Positions 1 to 12,398 of a stretch of 64,000 nt of DNA are shown piece after piece. Each line of letters opens with the position of its first letter. Positions within the stretch are counted from its first letter, which is position 1. The notes under the pieces were generated by a model. It was given only the letters and a program-made list of their open reading frames with translations. It was not told the DNA's origin and ran no database searches. The stretch is from contig JAJEKV010000001.1 in assembly GCA_021234155.1 (NCBI GenBank), positions 30,084,177-30,148,176 of the forward strand, in the 5' to 3' direction. Position numbers and translations under genes: made by a program. The DNA is from Isoetes taiwanensis (taxonomy: Eukaryota > Streptophyta > Lycopodiopsida > Isoetales > Isoetaceae).

Positions 1-1261
1 TCCTGTAACCAATAAGAATTAGTACTGCGGGGATCCAACACTACAAAGGGCCCTTCCCAAATGTTGTCAAATTTGCCAGCTCAGAATCCTCCTTTGACTT
101 GTTCCATTTGAGAACAAGCTCCCCTTTTTTAAAAGTGCCTTGTATTTTGTGTGCAGCCTTGAATGCAGCCAAATCTTTAGCCTTTTTTAACAAGTTTGTG
201 TTCTCAGCTTCCATTCTGTACTCATCCAAATGTAGCAGGGCATCCAGTCTTTCCTGTAGAGCATGTTCAAAAGGTAAACACAATTTGTGAGCTAATCTCA
301 AAGAAGGTAATTCAAGTTCTCTTGGTAGAAGCGCCTCTATGCCATAAACCAAATTGAAAGGTGTGTGATTTGTAGCTGTTTTGATGGTGACCCTATAAGC
401 CCAAAGGCGTCCACTATTTTGATATGCCAATCCTTTTTTGTTGATCTCCTTCGCTTTTTTACGCAAGATATTTTTCAATACTTTGTTAGTAGCTTCGACT
501 TGTCCATTACCCGAGGATAATATGAAGAACTTTTGGTGTGCTTGACCTTCAAAATGCTCAGCCAGATTAGCAATGACTTCATTAACAAAGGGGTACCTCT
601 ATCGAATGTATCCGGAAGGGAATACCAAACACGGAGCAAATAAATTCATGTAAAAACCTTTAGGTTGTGAGGGCATTAGCTTGTCTCAAAGGTATAGCCT
701 ACGCCCACTTAGTGAAATAATCTGTAGCCACAATAATATGTTGATGTTGACCTGCGGAGGAAGGATTAATAGGACCAATATAATCTAGCCCCAGATTTGA
801 AAAAAGGTCCCGGAGATATGATAGGATTCAAGGCTGGTGGCAATAAAATTCTTTTACTAAAAATTTGACATTGATGGCAAGTTTTTATAACCTCATAACT
901 TGATCTCTAAAAACAAGAGGGCCAATAATATCGGACACGAGAATCTTTTTTGCGGTGGTATCCCCGGCAAAATGTCCCCCATGATTCCTTTGTGCATCTC
1001 TTTAATTATCAAGGCAGATTCTTCTTCACTTACACACCTCAGCAAGATTCCATCCACGTTGACTTTGCATAGGATATTTTCTATTAGCTTGAATTGTCTG
1101 CACTTGTCCTTAAGTCTTCTTTTCTGACTTGGAGTGAGGTTTGGAGAAGTGAATCCATATTGCAAAAGATCCCTAATAGGTTGCTGCCATCCTCCTTGGG
1201 CTTGACCTCCCTGAGTTACTTCCAAATGTGCTACTGCAAACGAAGTGTCAGTAATATTCAT
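1..1261 (-). pseudogene. E1 integrase (broken, C-terminus at left edge)
   Basis: This is the integrase part of the E1 polyprotein, which would insert the cDNA into nuclear DNA. Residues around 893-1261 (minus) resemble the HHCC zinc-binding region, including the stretch EMHKG. The catalytic core between about 500 and 890 is in several frames. A 145-residue frame at 41-478 holds the end of the core (LWAYRVTIKTATNHTPFNLV, GIEALLP) and the C-terminal region (LVLKWNKSK) as far as the conserved GP. Frameshifts and missing bases separate these parts, so no continuous frame remains. Confidence 0.85.
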
Positions 1262-1331
1262 TTCATCCTCATGATCAAAAAAATATATAAGGCAAGTAGA
1301 GGCTAGGATTTCGTGTCAAGTGCAACTCTTT

Positions 1332-2720
1332 TTACGAAATATCATAACTTTGCAACTTACAAGCCCATCTCTGGATCTTTGGTTTATTAGTTGCTTTACC
1401 AAATAGCAATCCCATTGGATTTTGCTTCATATGAACTTGAACTTGGCTTTTCAGAAGTAGATGCCCCTGCCTATTGATGAGGAACATGAGAGCAGCAGCA
1501 CTTTTTTCTATTCTAGTATATCTTTCTTCAAGAGCAGACCATTGCTTGCTTGCAAAAACTATGGTGTGCTTATCCTGCAAAATGGCTAAACCTATAGCCT
1601 TTTTAGTAACAGTGATATAAACCTCAAATGGCAGGCTCAAATCTGGTTTTTTTAAAAGAGTAGCTTCACATATGGATAAAATAAGAAAGTCAAAAGCTTC
1701 TTGGCACTCTGGGGTCCATGTGATAGGTATGTGCTTACTTTCAGATTTAGAAAACTTCCCTATCCTGGTCAACTTAGAGATAGGACTTAAGATATGAGCA
1801 AAATTTGGGATATACATCCTAAGGAAACTTGTCATACCAATGAAACTCTTAACCTGCTTCAAATTCTTGGGAGGTACCAGTTTTTTGAGAGCTTCAACTT
1901 TATCTTGAGCAACTTGAATACCTTGGCTGGATACTTCATGTCCCAAGAGTTGTCCTTTGGATGCAAAAAAGATGCATTTTTTGGATTTAGATTGACTCTG
2001 AAGTCCTGCATAGAGAAACAGATTTTTGCAAGCAATTCCACATGATTATTAGCATGAGAACCCAAGCAAAGGTCATCCGGATACACTCTAAATTCTTCAG
2101 CAGACCATGGTTTTGAAAATGACATCCATTGCTCTTTGGAAGGTAGCTGGAGCATTCATTAGGCCAAATGGCATTCTTTTCATAGCATAAGTACCCCAGG
2201 GAGTGATAAATGAAGTCTTTGGCTGGTCTTCCTCTTTGATACTAATCTGGTTAAACCACGAAAAACCGTCAAAAATGAGTACATGTCTTTTCCTGCAGCG
2301 AATAAACATATAGGATTTCTTCCAAAAAGGCAAGGGATAACAATCTTTTATAGTGGCTTTGTTCAAATCTCGATAATCTATGCAAATTCTCAAAGTTCCA
2401 TTCTTTTTTTCCACTGGAACAATGCAGGATACCCATTCAGGGTTGATGATCTCTACAATGACACCTGCATCCAACATCTTATGCAATTCATCTTTGATTA
2501 GATCTAAAAGTGAAGCATTTATTCTTCTTAACTTCTGGAAAACAGGCTTACAGCCCTCTTTAATTTTAATTTCAAATTGACATACCTCCTCTTTGATACC
2601 AATAAGCTCAGAATAATCCCAAGCAAACACATCACTTCTCTCTTCAAAGAATTTATTGATCTCTTCCTTATTTTGTGTGTCAAAAGATCTCCCACAAAGC
2701 AGAGTTCTTTCACGGCCATG
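1332..2720 (-). pseudogene. E1 reverse transcriptase and degenerate RNase H (broken)
   Basis: Overlapping minus frames at 2097-2630, 1859-2155 and 1332-1946 cover a gypsy RT: VCQFEIKIKEGCKPVFQKLR, LRICIDYRDLNKATIKDCYP, MPFGLMNAPATFQRAMDVIF. The catalytic YxDD box reads YPDD here but YLDD in E4; one base at a CTGG site would explain it. The following region (1332-1690) aligns with the usual gypsy RNase H (FASKQWSALEERYTRIEKS). It has ITVTK where TDAS is expected and MKQNP where TDHKP is expected, so it lacks catalytic aspartates. The same loss occurs in E3, E4 and E6. Confidence 0.9.
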
Positions 2721-2829
2721 CTTGTTGATTACAACTTCATTGATTGCCTTTTCACGGGATGCATTTATAACTAGGATGGGGCAAAGCTCCTTAGCCTCAT
2801 CCTCATCGAAATCTTCCTCCGGTATAGCT

Positions 2830-3330
2830 CCCTCGAGATAAATAAGTCATCGAGTATCTCAAGCACAAAGCATCGACTTCCCAATTACGCTCCCTTGGGA
2901 TATGAGTAATTTCCCAAGAGGTAAAATGAGCAAGCATTCCCATTACGGTTTCTCACGGAGCTCCATATCGGTATTCTTGGCTTGATATTCACCATTTTTG
3001 TCATGCGCAAACTAATTGTGAATCCCCATAGATATGTATAATTGAAATATCCATAGCTCTAGCTTCTTGGAGACCTGCAATCAAAGCCTTGTATTCTGCT
3101 GCATTAGAAGTTATTTGGGGAAAAATTCTTCCTACCTTGGCCAAAAGTTTATTGGCAGTATCTTTTAATATAGCTGCAGATGAAGCTACATTCAATTTCG
3201 TTGATATTCCTCCATCAAACCATAAACAACCTCTTCTGCCATCTCCAGAGGGTAGTGCACACTCTCTAATTAAAGGGATCAACTCAATTTTCCTGGTGCT
3301 AGGAGTTGCTAGACTATATGATCCTAGTGG
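2830..3330 (-). pseudogene. E1 second RNase H domain, upstream of RT (broken)
   Basis: The minus-strand frame at 3001-3495 runs from the protease end (LGRRWMATVDARPIWSEGRC) straight into an RNase H fold: CLWFDGG (first Asp), NAAEYKALIAGL (Glu), IYGDSQLV (Asp). Frameshifts interrupt the rest, but the last catalytic motif (DALC) remains near 2865. The domain lies between protease and RT rather than after RT. The intact version is in E4 at 54345-54770. Confidence 0.8.
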
Positions 3331-4030
3331 TTCTTCTATAAGCATTTCTTTGATAAAATGTACCTCGTCATTAAAGCCATAAGAACCGTCTTGATTGTAG
3401 ATTGTGGCCACTTGAGTGCCATTTGAGATGGTGCATCTCCCTTCAGACCAGATTGGCCTAGCATCAACTGTAGCCATCCACCTCCTTCCCAGCAAGAGAT
3501 CATATATGTCTGTATCTTCTCCTAGATCTTCAAAAGCAACAACAACAAAATTGGCAGCTACAACAATACCTTGGTGTTACATGGGGACCTTGGTCACAAT
3601 TCCAAGCCCTGGTGCTATCTTAGCATTAGAAAAAGATTTTAACAAGACAGATGACCTTTTATCTATCTCGAGTCCACATTTTTTCATAACATGATATGGC
3701 ATGATATTCAAAGGTGAGCCTCCATCTAACAACACATTGGAAAAAGAATAACCTCCTAGAGTTTGCCGAGCACATAAAGGCACACTGGATCCTCTTCATT
3801 TTGGGCAGAATAAGATTAGTGGCATTAGCAACACCTACACAAGCTCTTTGCTTCACTAAAAGTAGTTTGTTGTAGTAACTTTTTCCTATAACCGGGTGCA
3901 ATTTTTAACAATGTAAATAAGTCCACACTTACTTTAGAATTTTTTAGTAAAACATCCAACTCATCAAGGTCATGATCTTTCTTACCATATTTTTGTTGGG
4001 GAGGTGGAGCTATTTCTTGAGGAGGGGCCT
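3330..4030 (-). pseudogene. E1 aspartic protease (broken)
   Basis: The minus frame at 3577-3783 contains the retropepsin active-site motif NVLLDGGSPLNIMPYHVMKK, where the Asp of DGGS would be catalytic. The flap and C-terminal part follow (LGRRW at about 3490). Upstream lies the conserved linker seen intact in E4. The enzyme would cut the gag-pol polyprotein inside virus-like particles. Several frameshifts separate the pieces. Confidence 0.8.
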
Positions 4031-4179
4031 CTATAACAGGTGGTGGCGGTCTTTGATCTCCTAAAATGCTGGAACAAACTTGGTAGGCTCAGCTCGGCGG
4101 GTTTATGGGAATCTTCCATACTTCTGGGTTTGTACCACCATCACTTCTTAGGTCTTTGGCATCTCTGTGGCTTGTACAA

Positions 4180-5312
4180 ACCTTATAGAGCTAGTAGGCT
4201 CACGCAAATCTTACATGGGGAGTTGCCTCGGACTTCTTTTTCCCTCTCTTGCTTGGCAAAATATTCTTTAACATTGCATCCGAGGTCGGTATGGCCAATT
4301 TCATTGCAAAAGCCTGCAATTTGGACATTCTCTACCAAAATGACCTTTCTTTTTACATTTAGGACATATTTGCCAATAACAAATGTCGGTGGGTGTGAAG
4401 TTCTATTGCAATGAATACATTCAGGGGTAAGTTCTACCCGCCTGCTTGCCTTGAGTTCCACAAGTTGTTTGGTCACCTCTGCTAAAGCCTCGGTCACTTT
4501 TGTCGTCCGCCTTGACTTTAAAAAATCGAGAATCAGCTTCTTCTTTTTCTTTTCTTTATGCCGCGGCATAAATAGGAATGAGAATGGTGAGATTCATAAT
4601 GACCATCGGTGGCATCGGGTAAAAAAGGATCATGATGAAAGCTATGGTGTTTTTTACGGTAGAATAGAAAACATTTTGGTCAATTCGGTGGTTTTGGCAA
4701 AAACTTTGTAGATGGAATCAAAACCTTTCGCAGCTTGAATCTTGATAAGCTTCTGTGAATTTCTGGTGCGGAAGATAAGCCTTTAATGAAGGAGGATACC
4801 AAAAAAGAGTGTGGGAACAGTGACTTGAACTTTTGGCATCTATTCATGAAGGTACTAAATCTCTCCTTATCTTGGCTCACACTTTCACTGCATAAATAGA
4901 GAAATTTTGCAACTCATTAACAAGGTCTTTAGGAGCAACACGTTTTCCAAACCGTCCAAAAACTTGGTGACAAGATCATCCCAAGAAGTGGTTCCCATAA
5001 GCTTCTCATAAGTCAGCCAAGCACCCGCTTCACTTTCCTCTTTAAAACACTTTTCGAATTGTGATAGCTTGCATCCTTTTTGAAGCCAAAATCCCTGTAA
5101 TAGTCTTCAAAGGCTTTTAGAAAGGTATTAGCACTCATCTTTGGAATCAAAAGTAGGCAATGGGATAGGCATATTCAACTCAAACTGATAAGGCAAGCTT
5201 TGAAGTAATCCACTTGCAAAATTAGGGGAAGAGGTCTATCTCTAAAGGGTTCTGAAGTCTCCGATCTTCCATTGGTTCCCTGTTCTGCTGGAAACTTTTG
5301 TTTTGGAGCCAT
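4180..5312 (-). pseudogene. E1 gag with zinc knuckles (broken)
   Basis: The start is chosen at the ATG on the minus strand at 5312, 24 bases past the primer site, because it begins MAPKQKF as in E4. The capsid-like region is spread over frames at 4680-5290 and matches E4 gag (SRFKLRKVLIPSTKFLPK, MSQDKERFSTFMNRCQK). The nucleocapsid part (4183-4569) shows CIHCNRTSH and later GFCNEIGHTDLGC, traces of three CCHC knuckles. It would package element RNA. Frameshifts fall about every 100-300 bases. Confidence 0.8.
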
Positions 5313-5335
5313 GAGTTCGAAAATCCAGGTAGATA

Positions 5336-5353
5336 ATCTCGGTAGGACCTCCA
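5336..5353 (-). promoter_or_regulatory. Primer-binding site, tRNA-Gln (E1)
   Basis: On the plus strand this reads ATCTCGGTAGGACCTCCA, i.e. an 18-base site beginning TGG on the element strand, three bases from the LTR end. It matches the 3' end of plant tRNA-Gln (…GAACCTCCA) with about one mismatch. It would prime minus-strand DNA synthesis. Confidence 0.8.
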
Positions 5354-5356
5354 AAA

Positions 5357-7373
5357 TGTTGACCCTAAACCTGGCTTAAGGATCAACCACAAGGAACCAA
5401 CTTGAGCTTTCACTCAAATTGGGGTTAGAACCTCCAGATCACTTAAGGTGATCAATCTATGCAAGCAAATTTCAATGATAAGTCAAAAAACTTGAAGTTT
5501 TGTACCTTTCCCATTTCCAGAAATTGACACCTTTGTCAAAACAGTTGTGGCATTGATATGCAAATCGATTTTTTGAGTCAACCACTGTAGACTTAGTCAG
5601 AAAAGATGTAGGTACTCGATGGTAAAGCTTCTGACCAAGTCAGAGGTATAGTTTGTGAGTTATTCGAGCTCAAAGTGCAGTCAAAATTTGGTCAATAGCA
5701 GTCAAAATCTGAAAACAGTGATCAGAGATTGGAATTTTTGAGTTGCCAGACGAGTTGTTGAGAATCTCCAAAGCAAATGTGCTTTAGTGGTGATAAGGAA
5801 TCTAGGCAAATGGTCAGATTGTCATCTGGATAAACAAAAATAATTTTGTATTTGGATTTGGCAAAATCTGATCAAGAATAGTCAAAAGCAGAATGCAAAA
5901 ATTTCTAACTCAAGTTGTGAATAAGATTTTTGGATTTTTCAAGGCATATAGGTTCGGATGCTTGAGGGTATTGATGGCAAATGGGTCAAAGGCAATCAAA
6001 AGTACTCGGGGATTTTCTATAAAATTTTGAGCAGAGAAAAAAAATTGTAAAGGATCATAACAGAGATAATTTCTTTGAGATAGGCATCAAATTTCATTGA
6101 TAGGAATGTAAATCAATCATAATAATGTTGGGAAATAATAATTGGTACTTCAAAATCAACTTCAGGTCAATAAAAGTTTCAATAGATAATTTCCAACCAA
6201 ATCTCTTGTGACTTGATCGGGGAGTACTCGAGGAGACTTCCAAAATCCTTCCAGTCATGCTCGGCAATGATCACAAGATAAGGTTTGTAAACTTACGGGC
6301 CTTCAAGAAAGTCCTTTTGTCGAATCCCATGTTTTTATCTTAGTTTTCAAATGTTTGCTTAATCTTAGCCTTGATTGATGGGTTTATTCGGTTCATAAAG
6401 AGTGGGAAGGTCAAAATAGGTAGATTCCGAGGGTTCTGGTGCCAAATCCGGCGAGATTCGAGGTGGAAGCAGAAATTTAGGGTTCTTGGTCAGTATTTTC
6501 TCGAGAAATAGCGATACGATTTCGTATTTTTCCCGTATATCCATGGAATATCTTTGTATTTTTTATTTTTGCAAAGCTAGGCCATGGTTTTAAAAGGTCA
6601 CTTATAGAAAATTGAAGAGGTGGATCACTTTAGCAATGGCAACCCTAATTTTTCTTTGGGAATATGCTAAGTCCTTGGGCACAATGGTCAAGAATATTCC
6701 ATAAAGTATACAAGTGGCATGGCATAATGGTAAGGACTTGCAAAAGGGTCTAGGCTAGGGGAATTTGCAAAAACAAATGTCATATGAAGTGAGAAAGTAT
6801 AGAGGCAATGGGGGGATGTGGATGTAATGGGGAAAAGAAAATGGGTAAGGCAAAATAAGGTAGGCAAAGGTAAACAAAAAAAGAGGGTATGGGTGTGGGA
6901 AGAAATGGCTAGAAAATCTCAATGGATAGAGATAGAATATGAACAATGATTGGATGAGAATGGCCAAGGGATAAAATCAAGCACCATGGGGTCTTCCAAA
7001 CTCTTTGACTTCCAATCTTCAAAAAATGTCTTCCAAACTTCATAACCCAGAATCTTCTAGAGCATACTTTTTGACTAAGCATTTTGACCTCAAATAAAGT
7101 ACCTCATGTAAATTTGAACCTCGAGCACTTGTTGACCTGAAGAAAGAACATCCTTTGACCTCCATATCAATGTTAAATGCCAAGAGTCTTCCAAACTTTG
7201 ACCTAGTCTTCCAGCACTTTCCAGCACTTTGCACCCAAAGACTTTCAAAGACTTTGCACCCAAAGACTTTCCGGCCGGTTTTCAGCACTTTCCAGCATAC
7301 TTTTGCCCTAAAGTAAATTGACCTAGTTTGAATGCATAGACCACAATTAGCATGTTGCCCTTTGGGGGCAACA
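5357..7373 (-). repeat. 5' LTR of E1 (2017 bp)
   Basis: On the element strand it starts TGTTGCCC and ends GGGTCAACA. The start is an 8-bp perfect inverted repeat (TGTTGCCC, 5-base loop, GGGCAACA). Short direct repeats built on CAGCACTTTC and AAAGACTTT lie at 7200-7300. A near-palindrome GATCACTTAAGGTGATC lies near 5440. The E6 LTRs are the same family. ORFs here are chance frames. Confidence 0.9.
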
Positions 7374-8151
7374 AAAGTAACAAGGCCCCAATCTCTCTTT
7401 TTACAAAGTTAGAGCTGCCTCTTTTTTTCGTTTTTTGCAAACAAAACCTCACGGAGATTGGTCATCCTCTTGTATGCCCTTTGTGCGCTCAAACTCAGTT
7501 CGGATCATCCTTAGAGCATGTTCTTTTGAGGTAGCTATATTTCTTACTAGAGTTGCAAGTCGAGAATTATGTGAAACACCCTAGATAGTGCCAAAATTTG
7601 ATATTGTTCACTTAGAACATTTCCGGCTCCTTCAAGATCTGCCACAATTGAATCAAACTTCTCCAAAATTACGTTAGATTATCTTTTTCAAACAACTTTA
7701 GCTTCCTTAGTTGTTTTTCTAACAAATCAATTTGAGATGAGCTTTTTACCTCATCTTGACTTATAAGATACTGCCACATTTCATGTGGCTTTAAACCCCT
7801 TAGCCTCAAGCTTAAGAGCGGTGCCAACTTTGCTCGAGAATAATCTCTTTGTGCTTCCATAACCTTGGTGTCATGCGCTCACGACCTTGCGGTAAATTAG
7901 CAGGTGAGGGGGCGAAGATGCTCCCTGAACCTACGGATTTCCACTCCCTCCACGGATTGCTTGAACTAGTACACGGACTTGTACTCCCAGAGCTGGCTGA
8001 ACTAGTAACTCTAGCTTGACTTCCATCTATAAGATGCCACAAATGCTCAAACTCCAATCTGGACTTAATAGATTCCTTCGGACTTGAAATCGGTATCCCC
8101 CTTAAACACTTCAATTTGATTTAACAAATTTGCTGCAAATCTAGTAGACAT
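7374..8151 (-). pseudogene. Copia gag fragment, copy A
   Basis: This minus-strand gag of a Ty1/copia element begins MSTRFAANLLNQIEVFKGD at the ATG ending at 8151. It contains LWHLIDGSQARV, RLRGLKPHEMWQYLISQ and LEKQLRKLKLFEKDNLT, typical of the copia gag family (UBN2-like). Copy A is frameshifted around 7860-7950 and 7560-7680, where copy B is open (42408-43182). Its 3' part is cut off by the E1 LTR. Confidence 0.85.
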
Positions 8152-8170
8152 TATGACTTTAGCCAACTTG

Positions 8171-8182
8171 GCTCTGATACCA
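8171..8182 (-). promoter_or_regulatory. Primer-binding site, initiator tRNA-Met (copia, copy A)
   Basis: The element strand reads TGGTATCAGAGC, the standard plant copia primer site complementary to initiator tRNA-Met, one base from the LTR. It confirms the minus orientation and the copia identity. Confidence 0.9.
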
Positions 8183-8183
8183 A

Positions 8184-8770
8184 TGATAGAAAATGAAATC
8201 TACTAGATGCTTTTCTTTTCTCAGAATCACAAGCTTATAACTTGTTCAAAGAAACTACAAATGCAAGACTTTAAATGGAAAGGTTATAGACTTAATTTTT
8301 TTTCAATTGCATCTTGATAGCAACATGTATTTGGCTAGCAAATACATCACAAGGGAGCCACAATTTGGTCTCTAATCCCTTGTGATCATCAAGTGCAAAC
8401 GTAAAACAATCCAACCATTAAGCTAAACCTTAGTCATTAATACCAAAATGGTACTGTAGCAATGGGATCACTTCGAACACTGTAGCAAAAAGTCTGCTTC
8501 AACTTATAACCCTGATTCCGGCACTGGATTAATGGTCTATGCTCCGTTGTGCATCAAACACATTGTATTCTTGGTATTTATCTATGATTGTGATCGGTTT
8601 GTTAGGATAAACCTGCTAACTTGAGAATCTGGAGCTTTCGATATATCCCACATACGTTACAACGAAGAAAGGCTTTGTATAGAATTATCCCACATGCATT
8701 CTTCTAAATATGAACTTGGAAACCATTGATTCACAATTCGAACCTTTAATGCTTTTTTTTTTTTATACCA
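8184..8770 (-). repeat. Copia 5' LTR, copy A
   Basis: The LTR begins beside the primer site (plus-strand TGATAGAAAATG) and probably ends at ATACCA near 8770. Ends are imperfectly inverted (ATAGAAA/TTTCTAT in copy B). About 590 bp. No coding content. Confidence 0.7.
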
Positions 8771-9191
8771 TTGCACCTTCAAATTCATATCAAGTTCCAA
8801 TATGATCTGAGGTTATAGAACTGGCTTCAACTGAAGAAAGTATTATATGACCTAATTCTTAACAGTATGAATTAAAGAATTTCAAAACTTGGAGGCTCTG
8901 TCATGTACCAAGGGAGCAGAATAGTGAGGCTGATGCACTCTGCAGAAGTGTCCTTCTCGAAGACTTGGCTGAAGGAGCAATTCGGGAGGAAGAACTAGAG
9001 AAAAAAAAGACCTACAACAACTCTATCCTATTTTGATAATTAATGTTAGTGAAGAAAAATAGAAAAGGAAATCAAAGCCCGAACAAGAAAGGTTTAGATA
9101 GAGTGTTGTATGTTGGAGATTTGTTTAAGGAAGAAGATAACACCTTTGTCACAAAATTCTTTGATGATTGGAAAGATATTTTTGCTTGGGA
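8771..9191 (+). pseudogene. E3 pol fragment: end of RNase H and linker to RT (copy A)
   Basis: The plus strand encodes the end of the upstream RNase H domain (RLCHVPREQNSEADALCRS, with the last catalytic Asp in EADAL), then an acidic linker and the RT start (KDIFAWD). This matches E4 near 54690-54975. The preceding bases are too broken to assign. The copia element is inserted on its left; a truncated LTR replaces the RT core on its right. Confidence 0.75.
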
Positions 9192-11084
9192 TTAGAACCT
9201 CCAGATCACTTAAGGTGATCAATCTGTGCAAGCATTTTTCAGAGAAACAGCTCAAATATCAAATGTTCATACCTTTCCCAATTCAAAAATATGGGACCTT
9301 CACTCAAATCGATGTAGCTGGTAGAGATGAATTGATTTCTGAAGTCAGATTATTGTGACTGGTACAGAAAAGTTGTGGGCATGCAATGGTAAAAACCTTG
9401 ACAAAGTCTGGGCTCAAACCTGTGAGATATTCGGGTTCAAAGTAGGGTCAATTTTTGGTCAATGTGAGTCAAAACCACAGACAGATCTCAGAATTATAGA
9501 ACTCGAGTTGCAAATGGATTTTTGAGAAATTCAAAGCTAAGGTGATATCCATGTACCGGGGATATGAGGCAAACAATCAAATCCTTTTTGGATCACCAAA
9601 AGTATTTTTTTGGTACTAATTTGTAAATGATGATCAAGAATCATGTCGAGATGAGAATATGAAAATTTGTAACTTCGAGCTTTGAGGGAGATTTTCTTGA
9701 ACTTTTGTGCACACGGTGCAAATATATGCAAGAATGAGAGGCAACTTGTCAAATGCAAATATGGAGTGCGAGGGATGTTTTCTTGTGAAATAGTTTGAAT
9801 GGCAAAAATGCTAGAAATCGCGACGCATGCATTTTTCAATACTTGGCGGGCAATTTTCATTGATATGAAGGAAATACAAGGTGAATATAAGTCATAAGAA
9901 GATAAATCAATCATCAGAGGGTGTCAAATAATATCAGGGTAAAATAATCAGTCTAATTTTTGCAAATCAGACTGTGGAATGCTCAGGTACTTCAAAAACT
10001 TCTTCAGATCATGTTCAGCATGTATCAATGTCAATGTTGATGCGTCTGGGCCTTCAAAAAGTGTCTCAGTCGGATCCCCTGTATATAGTTCAATTTTCAA
10101 ATGATTTCCAAATCTTAGCCTTAATTTATGGGTTTATTCGATTCCTAGAGGGCGGGAAAATAAAAATAAATAGGTTGCAGGGTTGTTGGATCCAAATCCA
10201 TGCGTGATTTGAGCTGAAAAACTTGGTTTAGGGTTCTTGGCCGTATTTTCGTGGAAATGGCGCGATATGGTCTCTGTATTTTTGGAGGTATATCCTGGAA
10301 TATGCCATATTTTGACCTTTAAAAATATTCGACCATGGTTTTAAGGAGTTCTCTTAAAATAATCAAAGGGCTCTTGAAAATTTTAAGACCATGGGAAATC
10401 TCACACACTTGGGAGAGATCATGGAATATTTTAGAGTATCTTTTGTCTTATTTTTTCAAAGCAAGAATATACCATGGAGACACGTGTAAACATGAGAGCT
10501 CATAGGAAAATGGAAAATGGACCATGGGGAAATAGAAAATTATGAGGCAATGGTAAAAATGAAAAGTTGGGCTAAGGATATTTGCAAAAAAGGGGTAGTG
10601 AAAAGACAAACAATGGTATTTTATGGTCATGAAAAAAAATGGGCTAGGAACAAACTCAAAGGGGTAAATATGGCAAAATAGGCATGGTAAGGTTTGGTTA
10701 TGAAGAAGTTACTAGGAAACAATGCAAAGGGTAAAATATAGTAGAATAAGAGAGGGAGATATGGGTGAGAAAAAATAAAGGCAATGACCAGAGATTTTGG
10801 AACCATGTGAAAATAGGGTCTTCAAACTCTAACTCCCAAACTTCTACAAATGACTTCCAATCTTCATAACCCAGGTTCTTCTAGAGCATGTCTTTGATCA
10901 TAAAGAAAGTACCTCTTGTGATGTTTGACCTTGAGTATTTGACTTTAGATGGAGCACCCTTGGTCCTTCACATCAATGTTGACTACCAAGCTCTTCCAAA
11001 CCTTGACCTAGTCTTACAAGATAATTTGACCTAGCTTTAATGCATAGACCAACAATTAGTATGTAAGCCCTTTGGGGCAAAACA
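9192..11084 (-). repeat. Minus-strand gypsy LTR inside E3, truncated (copy A)
   Basis: This LTR of a related subfamily has its start hairpin at the right end (degraded here, clearer at 46138). It stops on the left at TTAGAACCTCCAGATCAC, about 70-90 bp short of the usual LTR 3' end. It shares the ACCTTGAC/CTAGTCTT blocks and the GATCAC…GTGATC palindrome. It splits E3 pol and coincides with loss of the RT core. Confidence 0.8.
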
Positions 11085-12398
11085 GCAGTCAGCTTGAATC
11101 CAAAAAAATTTGTTTTCTTGTCTTCAAAAGGAGAGCTGCTTGGACACGTGGTGTCTACAAAAGGCATTCATGTTGCTGAGGCCAAGGTTGAGGCTTTGAA
11201 AAAGTTGGCACCTCCCAAGACACTCAAACAGGTAAAAAGCTTCGTGGGAATGACCAATTTCTTAAGAATGTATGTTCCCCACTTCTCACACACTATGAAT
11301 CCAATTTCTAACCTCAAAAAGGTTGGAAAATTTTCCAAAAATGAGAGCAAGCACATTCTGGTTGATTGGAATGAAGAGTGCCAGGAATCTTTTGATAAAA
11401 TCATCAATGCCATCTGTAATTCCATCCTGCTAAAGCCTCCTGATTTAGAAAAGCCCTTCAAAGCTTATATTAGTGTCACCAAAAAGGCAATTGGTCTTGC
11501 TTTGCTACAAGAGGATTGTGTAATTGCTTTTGCAAGCAAAATGTGGTCGGATACTGAGCTAAGATATCCTAGATTGGAAAAGAGTGCAGCAGCTCTCATG
11601 TTTCTGATAGAGAGGCAGGGACATTTGCTACAAAACAGTCAAGTTCAGGTCTTTATGAGGCAAAATCCTTTGTCACTCCTTTTTGCTAAGGCTAAAATGA
11701 TCATTGAAGTGTGCCATGAAGGAATATGTGGAGGACATTTTGCTGCTGACACAACTACAAAGAAAATCTTGAGGTCAGGATATTTTTGTCCTACCCTTTT
11801 CAAGGATTGTTATAATGCTATAAAATGCTGCCATAAATGCCAAATCTTTGGTAGAAAAACCTTCTGACCAGCTCCCCTCCTTCTGCTATAACCTCTCCGG
11901 GCCTTTTCAAACATGGGGTCTAGATTTCATAGGTCCAATAGATCCACCTTCTTCAGCTCAACACCAATTTATACTTGTAGCCACAGATTATTTCACTAAG
12001 TGGGCTGAAGCAATTCCTTTGAGAGAAGCAAATGCCTATGCTACTGCAAGGTTTCTTCATGAAAATATTTGTGCCAGGTTTGGAATTCCTTTTAAAATTA
12101 TCTCTGAGAGAGGAAGTCAGTTTGTCAATCAAACAATTACATTATTGTTAGCCACCCTGAAGGTCAAGCACACTAAGAGCTCGTCCTATTACCCTCAAGG
12201 CAATGGTCAAGCAGAGTCAACCAACAAAGTTCTCAAGTCAATCCTGAAAAAGACTATTAGCATCTCGAAGAAAGATTGGCACCTAAAACTCCATGATGCA
12301 CTTTGGGCCTATAGAACCACAATTAAAGCTTCCACAAGGCACACACCTTTTAGTCTGGTTTATGGCATAGAGTCAGTAGTGCTTCTTGAATTGGAACT
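11085..12398 (+). pseudogene. E3 pol fragment: RT end, degenerate RNase H, integrase (copy A)
   Basis: Frames at 11094-11867 and 11848-12600 read from LNPKKFVFLSSKGELLGHVV (RT thumb) through AYISVTKKAIGLALLQED (degenerate RNase H), the zinc-binding region (CHEGICGGHF, CCHKCQIFG) and the integrase core (LVATDYFTKWAEAIP, YYPQGNGQAESTNK). A CTG-site disturbance near 11865 breaks the frame that stays open in copy B. The second catalytic Asp reads Glu (SERGSQF) here and Asp (SDRGSQF) in B. The E4 LTR interrupts the frame at 12399. Confidence 0.85.

Larger units (their letters stand above)
1..7373 (-). mobile_element. E1: Ty3/gypsy (Tat-like) LTR retrotransposon, 3' end outside window
   Basis: Read on the minus strand, the order is 5' LTR (7373-5357), tRNA-Gln primer site, gag, zinc knuckles, protease, RNase H, RT, degenerate RNase H and integrase. 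The integrase C-terminus reaches the left window edge, so the 3' UTR and 3' LTR are missing. The element sits inside a copia gag gene. The bases just right of the LTR read AAAGT here and AAGAG in copy B, consistent with one side of a 5-bp target duplication. Many frameshifts break the coding region. The same element type occurs on the plus strand at 27567-37948. Confidence 0.9.

Noticed and set aside
9537-10630. Minus-strand frames in the LTR at 9192-11084
   Set aside because: LTR non-coding sequence; chance open frames in AT-rich DNA.
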